DNA of 22,916 nucleotides. Origin: Pseudomonadota bacterium (GTDB taxonomy: Bacteria > Pseudomonadota > Gammaproteobacteria > Xanthomonadales > Rhodanobacteraceae). The translations under genes were made by a program, and so were the position numbers. The notes beneath the pieces were generated by a model, which saw nothing but the letters and a program-made list of their open reading frames with translations, was not told where the DNA came from and ran no database searches. This document shows, one piece after another, positions 7,728 to 15,666 of this stretch (position 1 is the first letter of the stretch; the number at the start of each line of letters is the position of its first letter). The DNA lies in NCBI GenBank assembly GCA_023430685.1, contig JAEYZH010000060.1, positions 1-22,916 on the forward strand, written 5' to 3'.

Positions 7728-7768
7728 TCCGCAGCCGTGGCGCACCGGCGCAGCGGGCACGCTCATCG

Positions 7769-7780
7769 GCGATTAATCGC
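7769..7780. promoter_or_regulatory. 12-bp perfect palindrome upstream of the PPOX-family gene
   Basis: GCGATTAATCGC is an AT-centred perfect palindrome in otherwise GC-rich DNA, 52 nt before the next start codon. It could be an operator or overlap a -10 element (ATTAAT, 7772-7777). No binding protein is assigned. Confidence 0.3.
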
Positions 7781-7820
7781 GAGCGCGCCAACCTCGCTCC
7801 ATGACCAGGGCCCACGAGGC

Positions 7821-8333
7821 ATGCGCGTGAAGATCGGCGACCAGGCCACGGCAGAACTGCGAAAGCTCGGCGAACTGCTCGAGGGCATCGAAGTCGCGAT
7901 GCTCACGACGCGCGCGGCCGACGGCTCGCTCGTGAGCCGACCGCTGCAGACGCTCGCATTCGCCGACGGCGAGCTCGTGTTCTTCACCTCGGCCGACAGC
8001 GGCAAGCTCGCCGAGCTCGAAACCGATCCCGACGTCAACCTCGCCTACGCCGATCCCGCGCGGCACCGCTACGTGTCGGTGCGCGGTCGCGCGCGCGTCA
8101 CGCGCGACCGCGCGACGATCGAGGAACTCTGGTCGCTCGCGCAGCGCGTGTTCTTCCCCGAGGGCAAGGACGATCCGAACCTGGTCGTGCTGCGCGTGCA
8201 CGTGCGCGACGCCGCGTACTGGGAACCATCGGGCAACTTCGTCGTTCGCGCGCTCGAGTTCGCGCGCGGACTGCTCGACGACGAGCCGAACGACCTCGGC
8301 CGGCAAGGGAAGCTGCGCGGCGATCCCGACTGA
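7821..8333 (+). CDS. Pyridoxamine 5'-phosphate oxidase-like flavin-binding protein (general stress protein 26 type)
   Basis: The 170-residue product has the split-barrel flavin-binding fold. The N-terminal half shows IEVAMLTTRAADGSLVSRPL and ELVFFTSADSGKLAELETDP, with VNLAYADPARHRYVSVRGRA after it. These are hallmarks of the general-stress-protein-26 branch of the PNPOx-like superfamily, which binds FMN or FAD. The segment VFFPEGKDDPNLVVLRVHVRDAAYWEP is also typical of the branch. The physiological substrate is unknown. ATG 7821 is only 1 nt past GAGG (7816-7819). GTG 7827 would have a better 7-nt spacing and removes just two residues. It follows ada by 93 bp and precedes the radical SAM gene by 48 bp, but a separate -10 motif precedes the latter. 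Confidence 0.88.
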   Translation: MRVKIGDQATAELRKLGELLEGIEVAMLTTRAADGSLVSRPLQTLAFADGELVFFTSADSGKLAELETDPDVNLAYADPARHRYVSVRGRARVTRDRATIEELWSLAQRVFFPEGKDDPNLVVLRVHVRDAAYWEPSGNFVVRALEFARGLLDDEPNDLGRQGKLRGDPD

Positions 8334-8368
8334 GCGCGCGCGATCGCGGCGTCTGAGACCGCCCGGCG

Positions 8369-8374
8369 CATAAT
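8369..8374 (+). promoter_or_regulatory. Candidate -10 element for a leaderless radical SAM transcript
   Basis: CATAAT lies with its 3' end 7 nt before the ATG at 8382. Transcription would therefore start at or within a base or two of the start codon. There is no purine-rich ribosome binding site in the CGCGCGG spacer. Confidence 0.45.
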
Positions 8375-8381
8375 CGCGCGG

Positions 8382-9491
8382 ATGACGTCCGGCCGCCCAC
8401 CCGAAGATCCGATCCGCCTCGATCGACCCGCGCGGATCAAGGGACGCGGTGCCGCGTCCAACCCCGAAGGCCGCTTCGAGTCGGTCGCGAAGACGCGCGA
8501 GGACGACGGCTGGCATCGCGAAGAGGACGAGGCGCCGCGGCCGCAGACTCAGGTCACGGAGGAACGCGCGCGCTCGATCATCAGCCACAATGATTCGCCC
8601 GACATCGCGTTCGACCAGTCGATCAATCCATACCGCGGTTGCGAGCACGGGTGCGTCTACTGCTACGCGCGACCCTCGCACGGTTACCTGAACCTTTCGG
8701 CCGGCATCGATTTCGAAACCCGCCTGTTCGCGAAGACCAACGCGGCCGAACGGCTGCGCGTCGAACTCGCGCGCCGTGGCTACGCGTGCTCGCCGATCAA
8801 CCTCGGCGCGAACACCGACCCGTACCAGCCGATCGAGCGGCGCTACCGCATCACGCGTTCGGTGCTCGAAGTACTCGCCGAGTGCGCGCATCCGTGCACG
8901 ATCATCACGAAGAATGCGCTGGTCGAGCGCGACCTCGACCTGCTCGCGCCGATGGCGCGCGCGAACCTCGTGCACGTGTTCGTGTCGGTGACTTCGCTCG
9001 ACAACCGGCTGTCGAGCACGCTGGAGCCGCGCGCGAGCGCACCGCACCGACGCATCGAGGCGGTCGCGAACCTCAACGCCGCGGGCGTGCCTTGCGGCGT
9101 GATGGTCGCGCCGATCATCCCGATGGTGACCGACCGCTGGATCGAACGGATCCTCGAACAGGCCGCGCAAGCCGGCGCGAAGCGCGCGGGCTATACCGTG
9201 CTGCGGTTGCCGTGGGAACTCAAGGACCTGTTCCGCGACTGGCTCGCGCTCAACGTGCCCGAGCGCGCGGAGCACGTGATGAGCCTGATCCGCCAGATGC
9301 GCGGCGGCAAGGATAACGAGGCCGCGTTCGGCAAGCGCATGCGCGGCGAGGGACCGTTCGCCGATCTGATCCGCCAGCGCTTCCGCCGCGCCTGCCGCGA
9401 GTTCGGCTTCGACGAGTCGCGCGACCTCGTGCTCGATAGGACGCGTTTCACGCCGCCGCGTGCCCGCACGCAGCAGGGGGAGTTGTTCTAG
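8382..9491 (+). CDS. PA0069 family radical SAM protein (SplB-like)
   Basis: The 369-residue protein contains the radical SAM cluster motif CEHGCVYCYAR (about residues 87-97), whose three cysteines hold the 4Fe-4S cluster that cleaves S-adenosylmethionine. It is preceded by FDQSINPYRGC and followed by SHGYLNLSAGIDFETRLFAK, LGANTDPYQPIE and ITKNALVERDLDLL. This arrangement is the PA0069/Rv2578c family, related to spore photoproduct lyase-like proteins. No spore-forming context exists here, so photoproduct repair is not implied; the substrate is unknown. The basic, charged N-terminal 70 residues are typical of the family. It lies downstream of ada and the flavoprotein on the same strand, which could reflect a DNA-damage neighbourhood. 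Start: see the -10 motif at 8369. Confidence 0.92.
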   Translation: MTSGRPPEDPIRLDRPARIKGRGAASNPEGRFESVAKTREDDGWHREEDEAPRPQTQVTEERARSIISHNDSPDIAFDQSINPYRGCEHGCVYCYARPSHGYLNLSAGIDFETRLFAKTNAAERLRVELARRGYACSPINLGANTDPYQPIERRYRITRSVLEVLAECAHPCTIITKNALVERDLDLLAPMARANLVHVFVSVTSLDNRLSSTLEPRASAPHRRIEAVANLNAAGVPCGVMVAPIIPMVTDRWIERILEQAAQAGAKRAGYTVLRLPWELKDLFRDWLALNVPERAEHVMSLIRQMRGGKDNEAAFGKRMRGEGPFADLIRQRFRRACREFGFDESRDLVLDRTRFTPPRARTQQGELF

Positions 9492-9610
9492 CGCACGGTA
9501 CCGGTGCGAGATCACCGGCCGCGGCGCGCGGGAATCGAAGTGTGTCGTTCTCGCGCGCGGGCTGCGATGCGCATTTTCGTGGGGGCTGCGTCGCGGCCGA
9601 CGTTCGCGCT

Positions 9611-9670
9611 GGTGGGGCTCGCCGCTGCGCGGCTGCGACCCACCCTACGCGGCTGCGACCCACCCTACGC
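9611..9670 (-). repeat. GTAG-headed REP hairpin, type B, with a duplicated 20-bp half
   Basis: On the minus strand GTAG (9648-9645) heads the hairpin GGTGGGTCGCAGCCGC, loop GCA, GCGGCGAGCCCCACC, ending at 9611. This matches the copy at 5719-5756. The GTAG-side half is duplicated: the 20-mer GGCTGCGACCCACCCTACGC occurs perfectly at 9631-9650 and 9651-9670. The outer GTAG (9668-9665) supplies the TAG stop codon of the ABC permease gene. Confidence 0.75.
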
Positions 9671-10840
9671 CGAGATCGCGAGTTTCTCGCTGCGATAGAC
9701 CTGGGTCGTGACGAGGTACACCACGAGGGCGGCAAGCGTGCTGCAGGCGAAGCAGGTCCAGAGGCCCGAGGTGGGCACCACCTCGCCGCGCAAGAGGCGC
9801 GTGATCACGACCTGCTGGCTCATCAGCGGCACCGCGTACATCCAGGCCTGGGTCTTCAGCGGGAACAGCGACAGCAACAGGGTCGGCACCGCGGGCACGA
9901 ACATCAGCAGCGACAGATAGGTCTGCGCCTCGCGGTAGCTCTTGGCGAACGCGGCCGCGAGCGTCTGCAGGCCGGTCAACACCACCACCAGCGGCAGCAT
10001 CGTGAACAGCGTCAGCAGCGCGAACCGCGGGCCGATCTCGAGGCTCATGCCGAGCTTCTCGGTCGGCATGAACTGGCCCGCGATCGAGAACGCGACGATG
10101 CCGAGCAGCAGCGAGGTCAGCGCGAACAGGCTCGTCGCGCCGAGCTTGCCCGCGAGCAGGCGCCCGCGACCGACGGGATTGACGAGCAGCGGTTCGAGCG
10201 ACTGGCGTTCGCGTTCGCCCGCGGTCGTGTCGATCGCGAGCGCCATGCCGCCGACGAACACGCCGAGGATGAAGAAGTACGGCAGCATGCCGAACAGCGT
10301 GCCGCTGCGCGCCTGCGCGGTCGACTGGTCGCGGTCGGCGACCACCACCGGCTGCAGCAGGCTCGGCGAGATCCCGCGTGCGACGAGCCGCAATGCGCCG
10401 GTGCGTTGCGCATAGGCATCGAGCAGGCTGCGCAGGCGCCTGACCGATCCCTGCGCGTCGCGCTGCGAATCGTCGTGGATCAGTTCGACCTGGGCCGGCT
10501 CGCCCGCGCGCCACGCTTCGGCATAGGCCGGCGCGATGCGCAGCACGAGGTCGACTTCGCCTTCGCGCACCGCGCGCTCGGGATCCGCGGGCGCCGCCTT
10601 GATCTCCACGCCGTTGCGGCGCAGCGCGTCGACGAGGTTCGGCGCGTGTTCGGCGCCGATCACCGGAACCGGCAGCGCCTTCTCGGCCTTGTCGAGTTCG
10701 CGCGAGACCGCCGCGTTGATCAGCAGCACGAACATCAGCGGCGCGAGCAGCGGGCCGGTCAGCAGCGTGTTGAGCACGGTGCGGCGGTCGCGCAGGTTCT
10801 CGCGGATCTCCTTCCAGAACACGGTCAGCACGGCGCTCAT
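9665..10840 (-). CDS. ABC-2 type permease, NatB-like
   Basis: The 391-residue membrane protein has one N-terminal helix (about 22-42, TVLNTLLTGPLLAPLMFVLL), a large extracytoplasmic domain (about 45-170) and five or six helices in the C-terminal half (GMLPYFFILGVFVGGMALAI, SLFALTSLLLGIVAFSIAG and others). The motif TTAGERERQSLEPLLVNPV is the ABC-2 coupling element. This matches NatB/CcmB-like exporters such as the sodium exporter NatAB, but sodium as substrate is not shown here. Its ATG overlaps the TGA of the ATPase gene by 4 nt, so they should be translationally coupled. The C-terminus LAISA is followed by TAG from an intergenic REP element. Confidence 0.92.
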   Translation of the reverse strand: MSAVLTVFWKEIRENLRDRRTVLNTLLTGPLLAPLMFVLLINAAVSRELDKAEKALPVPVIGAEHAPNLVDALRRNGVEIKAAPADPERAVREGEVDLVLRIAPAYAEAWRAGEPAQVELIHDDSQRDAQGSVRRLRSLLDAYAQRTGALRLVARGISPSLLQPVVVADRDQSTAQARSGTLFGMLPYFFILGVFVGGMALAIDTTAGERERQSLEPLLVNPVGRGRLLAGKLGATSLFALTSLLLGIVAFSIAGQFMPTEKLGMSLEIGPRFALLTLFTMLPLVVVLTGLQTLAAAFAKSYREAQTYLSLLMFVPAVPTLLLSLFPLKTQAWMYAVPLMSQQVVITRLLRGEVVPTSGLWTCFACSTLAALVVYLVTTQVYRSEKLAISA

Positions 10841-11571
10841 GCGGCGAGTCCTTCTTCCGAGCCGATCACCTTGACGAATGCGTCCTCGAGGTTCGCGCAT
10901 CCGGTCTGCTCGCGCAGGGCGTCGGGGGCGGCGTCCGCGACGACGCGGCCGCGCGCGATCACGACCACGCGATCGCAGAGCGCGCCGACCTCCTGCATGA
11001 TGTGGCTCGAGAACAGCACGCAGCGCCCCTCGTCGCGCAAGCGGTGCATGAACGCGCGCATCGAGCGCGTGGCCATCACGTCGAGGCCATTGGTCGGCTC
11101 GTCGAGGATCACGTTGCGCGGGTCGTGCACGAGCGCGCGCGCGATCGCGGTCTTGACGCGCTGGCCCTGCGAGAAGCCTTCGGTGCGCCGCTCCGCGATG
11201 TCGTGCATGTCGAGCGCGTCGACGAGCGCGTCGATGCGCGCACGCCGAGTCGCGGCGTCGAGGCCCTGCAGGCGCGCGAAGTAGTCGATGTTCTCGCGCG
11301 CGCTGAGGCGCTTGTACAGTCCGCGCGCGTCGGGCAGCACGCCGAGGCGCCTGCGCACCGCATTCGCGTCGGCGGCCGCGTCGATGCCGTCCACGCGCAC
11401 GCTGCCCCGGTCCGGCCGCATCAGCGTGTAGAGCATGCGCAGCGTGGTGGTCTTGCCCGCGCCGTTCGGGCCGAGCAAGCCGGTGATCTCGCCGTCGCGC
11501 GCGATGAAGGAGACATCGTCGACCGCGACGACGTCGCCGAACGCCTTGCGCAGTCCACTGGCTTCGATCAT
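10837..11571 (-). CDS. ABC transporter ATPase, NatA-like
   Basis: The 244-residue protein is a single nucleotide-binding domain. Walker A is GPNGAGKTT (34-42). The NatA-like Q-loop region reads LGVLPDARGLYKRLSARENI. The signature loop is FSQGQRVKTAIARAL in place of LSGGQ. Walker B with its catalytic Glu is NVILDEPTNGLD, and the switch His is in LFSSHIMQEV. It should energise the adjacent permease. The start overlaps the TGA of the hydrolase gene and its own TGA overlaps the permease ATG, each by 4 nt. The conserved motifs look complete, so an active transporter is expected. Confidence 0.94.
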   Translation of the reverse strand: MIEASGLRKAFGDVVAVDDVSFIARDGEITGLLGPNGAGKTTTLRMLYTLMRPDRGSVRVDGIDAAADANAVRRRLGVLPDARGLYKRLSARENIDYFARLQGLDAATRRARIDALVDALDMHDIAERRTEGFSQGQRVKTAIARALVHDPRNVILDEPTNGLDVMATRSMRAFMHRLRDEGRCVLFSSHIMQEVGALCDRVVVIARGRVVADAAPDALREQTGCANLEDAFVKVIGSEEGLAA

Positions 11572-13103
11572 GGCGCCGCTCCATTGAAGTCGAGGAAGGC
11601 CGGCAGTGGCCCGAAATCGGCGACGCACCCGGCGTCGAGCTGCGCGGGATCGAGGTCGGCGACGAACTCGCCGACCAGCCGCGGCAGGCAGCCGCGTCCC
11701 ATCACGCTGTGGCCCTGCCCTTTCGCGACGAGCACGCGGCTGTTCGGCAGCGCGGCCGCGATGCGTTCGGCGTAACGTGGCGGCGTGATCGGATCGAACT
11801 CGCCCGCGAGCAGCAGCACCGGGGTGTCGCCGCGTACGGGTTCGGCGAAATCGGCGGCGCGCGTGCCGCGCGGCCAGACCGTGCAGGTCTCGCGGAACAC
11901 GTCGGCGAGCATCGAGCCGAGCACGGTGTCCGCATCCTGCGCGCGCGGTTCGAGCCACGGCGCGTCTTCGGCGCAGGCGACCGAGTACTGCATCGCGTTC
12001 TCGCCGAGCGATTCGAGGTCGCGCTCGAGCATGCGCAGCTGGGCGAACATCGGCGCGGCGTCTCCCGCATGCGCGCGCTCGACCGTGAGCGGCAGCAGCG
12101 CGGCGGTTTCGGGTGCGTACGCATACATGCGCGCGAGCATCGCGAGCATCGAGGCGTCGAGGCGCGCCTCGTGCTGGGCATGGTCGACGGGGTCGCGGTA
12201 GCGGACTTCGATCGGCGCCTGCCGCAGCCTGGCCTGCAGGCTGCGCAGGCGCTGCCAGGGATCGCCGAACACTTCGGCGCAGGCGGGCGTCGCCTTGCAG
12301 GCATCGAGCTGGCGTCGCAGCGAGTCGTCGAGGTTCGCGGCAAACTCGCTGCCGAGCACGACGTCGTTGGGGACCGCGCTGTCGAGCACGACGCTGCGCA
12401 CCGCGTCGGGATGGCGCTTCATGTACTGCTGCGCGACGCGCGTGCCGTAGGAGACCCCGACGAGGTTCAGCCGCGGCGAGCCGATCGCGACGCGCAGGCT
12501 CTCGAGATCGTCGAGGGCCGCCGCCGTCGTGTAACGGCGCGGGTCCGCGTGCGTCGAAACGTGATCGAGGCAGGCCCGCGCCTGCGCGCGCACGACCGCG
12601 GGATCGAATCCGGTGACGGCGTCCGCGTCGCTGCGCGGGCAGGCGAGCGCATTCGAGCCGCCGGTGCCGCGCTGGTCGAGCAGCAGCACGTGGCGATGGC
12701 GCAGCAGCGGCGCGAACGCCGCGGCCACCTGCGGCCAGCTTTCGACCGCCGACTGACCCGGGCCGCCCGCGAGCAGCACGACGGGGTCGGGCTCGGGCGC
12801 GGCGGCGTCGCTCGCGATCAACGCGAGGCGCAGGCCGATGCGACGCCCCGGCGAAGCGGCCTCGCGATCCTCGGGCACCTCGAACGGTGCGCACCACGCG
12901 GCCGTGGTCGCCGAGCCATGCGGCTGCGGCAGTTCGCAGCGGGCAAAGTGCAGGTCGCCGTAGTCGAATCCGCCCGCGCGCGGCTGCACGACGACGCCGG
13001 CTTCGCCGTCAGCCGAAGCCTCGTGCATTCGATGCTTCCACGCGAACGCGGCGGCGAGCGCGAGGACGAGCACGGCGGCGCGGATCAGGATGCGTTGGTT
13101 CAC
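11568..13103 (-). CDS. Exported alpha/beta-hydrolase, TAP-like (peptidase S33 type)
   Basis: The 511-residue protein starts with a basic residue and a hydrophobic stretch (ILIRAAVLVLALAAAFAW), which acts as a signal peptide or membrane anchor. The alpha/beta-hydrolase core follows: PVVLLAGGPGQS (oxyanion region), LLLDQRGTGGS, the nucleophile elbow GVSYGT with Ser218, Asp437 in AGEFDPITPP and His465 in GQGHSV. The C-terminal TAP-like domain pattern with paired cysteines matches tripeptidyl/prolyl aminopeptidase-type exported hydrolases such as SlpD/SlpE. It probably cleaves small peptides outside the cytoplasm. The start is GTG 13103, overlapping the repressor's TGA by 4 nt, with GGGGAGA 7 nt upstream. 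Linkage to an ABC exporter and a repressor suggests a joint peptide-handling role. Confidence 0.9.
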   Translation of the reverse strand: MNQRILIRAAVLVLALAAAFAWKHRMHEASADGEAGVVVQPRAGGFDYGDLHFARCELPQPHGSATTAAWCAPFEVPEDREAASPGRRIGLRLALIASDAAAPEPDPVVLLAGGPGQSAVESWPQVAAAFAPLLRHRHVLLLDQRGTGGSNALACPRSDADAVTGFDPAVVRAQARACLDHVSTHADPRRYTTAAALDDLESLRVAIGSPRLNLVGVSYGTRVAQQYMKRHPDAVRSVVLDSAVPNDVVLGSEFAANLDDSLRRQLDACKATPACAEVFGDPWQRLRSLQARLRQAPIEVRYRDPVDHAQHEARLDASMLAMLARMYAYAPETAALLPLTVERAHAGDAAPMFAQLRMLERDLESLGENAMQYSVACAEDAPWLEPRAQDADTVLGSMLADVFRETCTVWPRGTRAADFAEPVRGDTPVLLLAGEFDPITPPRYAERIAAALPNSRVLVAKGQGHSVMGRGCLPRLVGEFVADLDPAQLDAGCVADFGPLPAFLDFNGAAP

Positions 13104-13303
13104 TCCGGTCTCTCCCCGGGGTCGAAGATGGATTCGATCGGCGCGCCGAACAGCCGCGCGATGCGGAAGGCGAGCGGCAGGCTCGGATCATAGCGGCCGG
13201 TCTCGATCGCATTGATCGTCTGGCGCGACACCGCGAGCTGCAGCCCGAGGTCGGCCTGCGACCAGCCACGCAGTGTGCGCAGTTCGCGCACGCGGTTGTT
13301 CAT
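13100..13303 (-). CDS. CylR2-like small HTH (XRE/Cro-CI) repressor
   Basis: The 67-residue protein is one helix-turn-helix domain plus a short tail: MNNRVRELRTLRGWSQADLG, then the recognition region AVSRQTINAIETGRYDPSLP, then LAFRIARLFGAPIESIFDPG. The pattern VSRQTIN-IE---Y-PSL-LA--IA----P-E-IF is shared with CylR2 of Enterococcus faecalis, a dimeric repressor of about the same length. It likely binds the palindrome at 13711-13728 and represses its own operon. Its ATG overlaps the TGA of the upstream membrane-protein gene, and its TGA overlaps the GTG of the hydrolase gene. The ligand or signal is unknown; a membrane partner may relay it. Confidence 0.92.
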   Translation of the reverse strand: MNNRVRELRTLRGWSQADLGLQLAVSRQTINAIETGRYDPSLPLAFRIARLFGAPIESIFDPGERPE

Positions 13304-13698
13304 CGGTAGGGCCTGTGCACCCACCATTGCGCGCAGACGTAAACGGTCAGCAGCAGCGGCGTCGCGAGCAGCGCGTGCACCTCGAGGATGCCCGCGTCGG
13401 CGAGCAGTCCGAACGCGAGCAGCACCGGGATGCCGATCGCGAACGCGAGTGTCGCGGCCTCGAGCTCCACGCGCTGGCGCAGTTCGTCGGTCGCGAGGAT
13501 GCGCCGGTACTCGAGCCAGACGTAGCCCGAGACCGGGATCACCGGCAACAGCACGAGCACCGCGCGCAGGGCGAGCGAATCGATGCGTGGACCCGCGATC
13601 GTCGCGAGCACGATCGCGCCGAGGTAGGCGGCCATCAGCAGGCCCGCGCGCCACCAGTAGGCGCGCGTGGTACCCGCAGTCCAGTATTCGCAGATCAT
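13300..13698 (-). CDS. Small four-helix membrane protein, partner of the HTH repressor
   Basis: The 132-residue protein has about four hydrophobic helices (roughly 18-37, 44-62, 84-102, 106-125). A cytoplasmic-looking loop reads RRILATDELRQRVELEAATL, a DEL-R--LEA motif seen in small membrane proteins encoded beside XRE regulators. No enzymatic motif is present. By position it corresponds to CylR1, the membrane protein paired with CylR2, and could sense a signal and modulate the repressor. ATG 13698 is preceded by GGAGGG at ideal spacing; a TTG six codons upstream is less likely. It is the first gene of the five-gene overlapping operon. Confidence 0.8.
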   Translation of the reverse strand: MICEYWTAGTTRAYWWRAGLLMAAYLGAIVLATIAGPRIDSLALRAVLVLLPVIPVSGYVWLEYRRILATDELRQRVELEAATLAFAIGIPVLLAFGLLADAGILEVHALLATPLLLTVYVCAQWWVHRPYR

Positions 13699-13710
13699 CG
13701 CGCCCTCCGC

Positions 13711-13728
13711 TGTCAAGCACGCTTGACA
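13711..13728. promoter_or_regulatory. Perfect 18-bp palindromic operator of the hydrolase-NatAB operon
   Basis: TGTCAAGC-AC-GCTTGACA has perfect 8-bp arms with a 2-bp centre. It starts 13 bp upstream of the first start codon and covers the expected transcription start. A third half-site, TGTCAA, lies at 13754-13759 within the -35 box. This is consistent with autorepression by the small dimeric HTH protein of the operon; the pairing of protein and site is inferred. Confidence 0.75.
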
Positions 13729-13730
13729 GC

Positions 13731-13759
13731 ATCCTGCCGCGGCGACGCGGGTCTGTCAA
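13731..13759 (-). promoter_or_regulatory. Sigma70-type promoter of the five-gene operon
   Basis: On the minus strand a perfect -35 box TTGACA (13759-13754) and a -10 box CAGGAT (13736-13731) are separated by exactly 17 bp. The start would fall near 13724, inside the palindromic operator. Confidence 0.65.
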
Positions 13760-13899
13760 TGACCCTTTACATGCGTGATCGATTCGACCGCTGCCGTAGG
13801 GGCAAAAGCGGAGATCGCGAAAGTTCGACACCCGGGATCGGGCTGGCCGCGGGCATCCATGCCGACGCCTTCGTCACGAGCGACACCTGCTGCGAGCGT

Positions 13900-14649
13900 T
13901 CAACGCGACGAGACGTACTTCTCGCGCCGGATGTCCTTGACCGCGAGGCCCGCATCCTTCAATTGCGCGAACGCCTCGTCGACCATGTCCGGATTGCCGC
14001 ACAGGTACGCGATGTCGCGCGCGGGATCGGGCGCGAGATCGGCGAGCGCGACGTGCACGCGACCGTTGCGGTCGTGCACGCGCGGCACCGCACGCGGCAC
14101 GCGGCTGAAGCAGGGATGGAACGAGAAGCCCGGCACCTCGCGCGCGAACGCCTCGAACTCCTCTCCGTAGAGCAGTTCGGCTTCGCTGCGCGCGCCGTAG
14201 ACGAGCGCGAACGTGGAATCGCGCGTCGCGCTCCAGTCGCGGATCTGCGGCAGCATCGCGCGGTACGGCGTGACGCCGGTGCCGGTCGCGACGAGCAGGT
14301 AGCGGCGGCCGTGGGCATCGGCCTCGTTGAGGCAGAAGCGTCCGTAGGGGCCACTCGCGTCGACTTCGCCACCCTCGTTGAGCCGCGACAGCAACTCGGT
14401 CGCGGCGCCGCCATCGACGTAGGACACCGCGATCTCGAGCCGCCGCACGGGTTCGCCGGCGCGCCCGCCGACGGTGCCGACCGAGTAGCTGCGCTTGGTC
14501 GGCTTGCCGTCGGCATAGTGGAAATGCACCTGGATGAACTGCCCCGGCACGAAGCGGAAGGCGGCGCCGTCGCTGCGTTCGAACGCGAGGTGGCGGACCG
14601 AGGGTGCGAGCATGTGGCTCGCGGCGAGGCGAAGCTTGAAATGTTCCAT
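13900..14649 (-). CDS. fpr: Ferredoxin--NADP reductase
   Basis: The 249-residue flavoprotein has an N-terminal FAD-binding barrel with PGQFIQVHF and the FAD motif KRSYSVGT, then AVSYVDGGAATELLSRLNEG and GPYGRFCL. The NADP(H)-binding domain carries the nucleotide loop VATGTGVTPYRAML, LVYGARSEAELLYGEEFEAF and the C-terminal YLCGNPDMVDEAF. The tail REKYVSSR is typical of bacterial Fpr-type enzymes. It transfers electrons between NADPH and ferredoxin or flavodoxin in the cytoplasm, supplying iron-sulfur and radical enzymes. ATG 14649 is chosen; ATG 14661 would add four residues and neither has a clear binding site. It is divergent from the YadG-type ABC gene, with a possible shared AT-rich promoter core at 14686-14696. 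Confidence 0.9.
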   Translation of the reverse strand: MEHFKLRLAASHMLAPSVRHLAFERSDGAAFRFVPGQFIQVHFHYADGKPTKRSYSVGTVGGRAGEPVRRLEIAVSYVDGGAATELLSRLNEGGEVDASGPYGRFCLNEADAHGRRYLLVATGTGVTPYRAMLPQIRDWSATRDSTFALVYGARSEAELLYGEEFEAFAREVPGFSFHPCFSRVPRAVPRVHDRNGRVHVALADLAPDPARDIAYLCGNPDMVDEAFAQLKDAGLAVKDIRREKYVSSR

Positions 14650-14685
14650 CGCGGCGACCATTGGATCGGGACTGCGGGGCAGCCC

Positions 14686-14696
14686 GCTATACTAGC
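14686..14696. promoter_or_regulatory. Shared -10 core between fpr and the YadG/YadH operon
   Basis: GCTATACTAGC provides TATACT on the plus strand (towards the ABC genes) and TAGTAT on the minus strand (towards fpr). It is nearly palindromic and AT-rich in a GC-rich gap. No strong -35 box is visible for either direction, so this is a candidate only. Confidence 0.4.
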
Positions 14697-14730
14697 AGGC
14701 GCCCACGCCCGCCCCTTCGCACGCCTCCCG

Positions 14731-15662
<932 letters not shown>

Positions 15663-15666
<4 letters not shown>

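Noticed and set aside
7773..9515. 580-codon minus-strand open frame opposite the flavoprotein and radical SAM genes
   Set aside because: The plus-strand genes have complete family motifs; this frame has no domain and shadow-like composition.
9542..11284. 580-codon plus-strand open frame opposite the ABC permease and ATPase
   Set aside because: Antisense shadow of well-supported natAB-like genes.
10837..12897. Apparent fusion of an upstream arginine-rich region to the NatA-like ATPase
   Set aside because: The upstream part is the hydrolase gene read in another frame; the ATPase begins at 11571 with the stop/start overlap.
11709..13193. 494-codon plus-strand open frame opposite the hydrolase gene
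   Set aside because: Antisense to an alpha/beta-hydrolase with its full catalytic triad; no motif of its own.
13273..14730. N-terminal extension of the YadG-like ABC gene
   Set aside because: The frame is open upstream but overlaps fpr antisense and has shadow composition; ABC homology begins just after ATG 14731.
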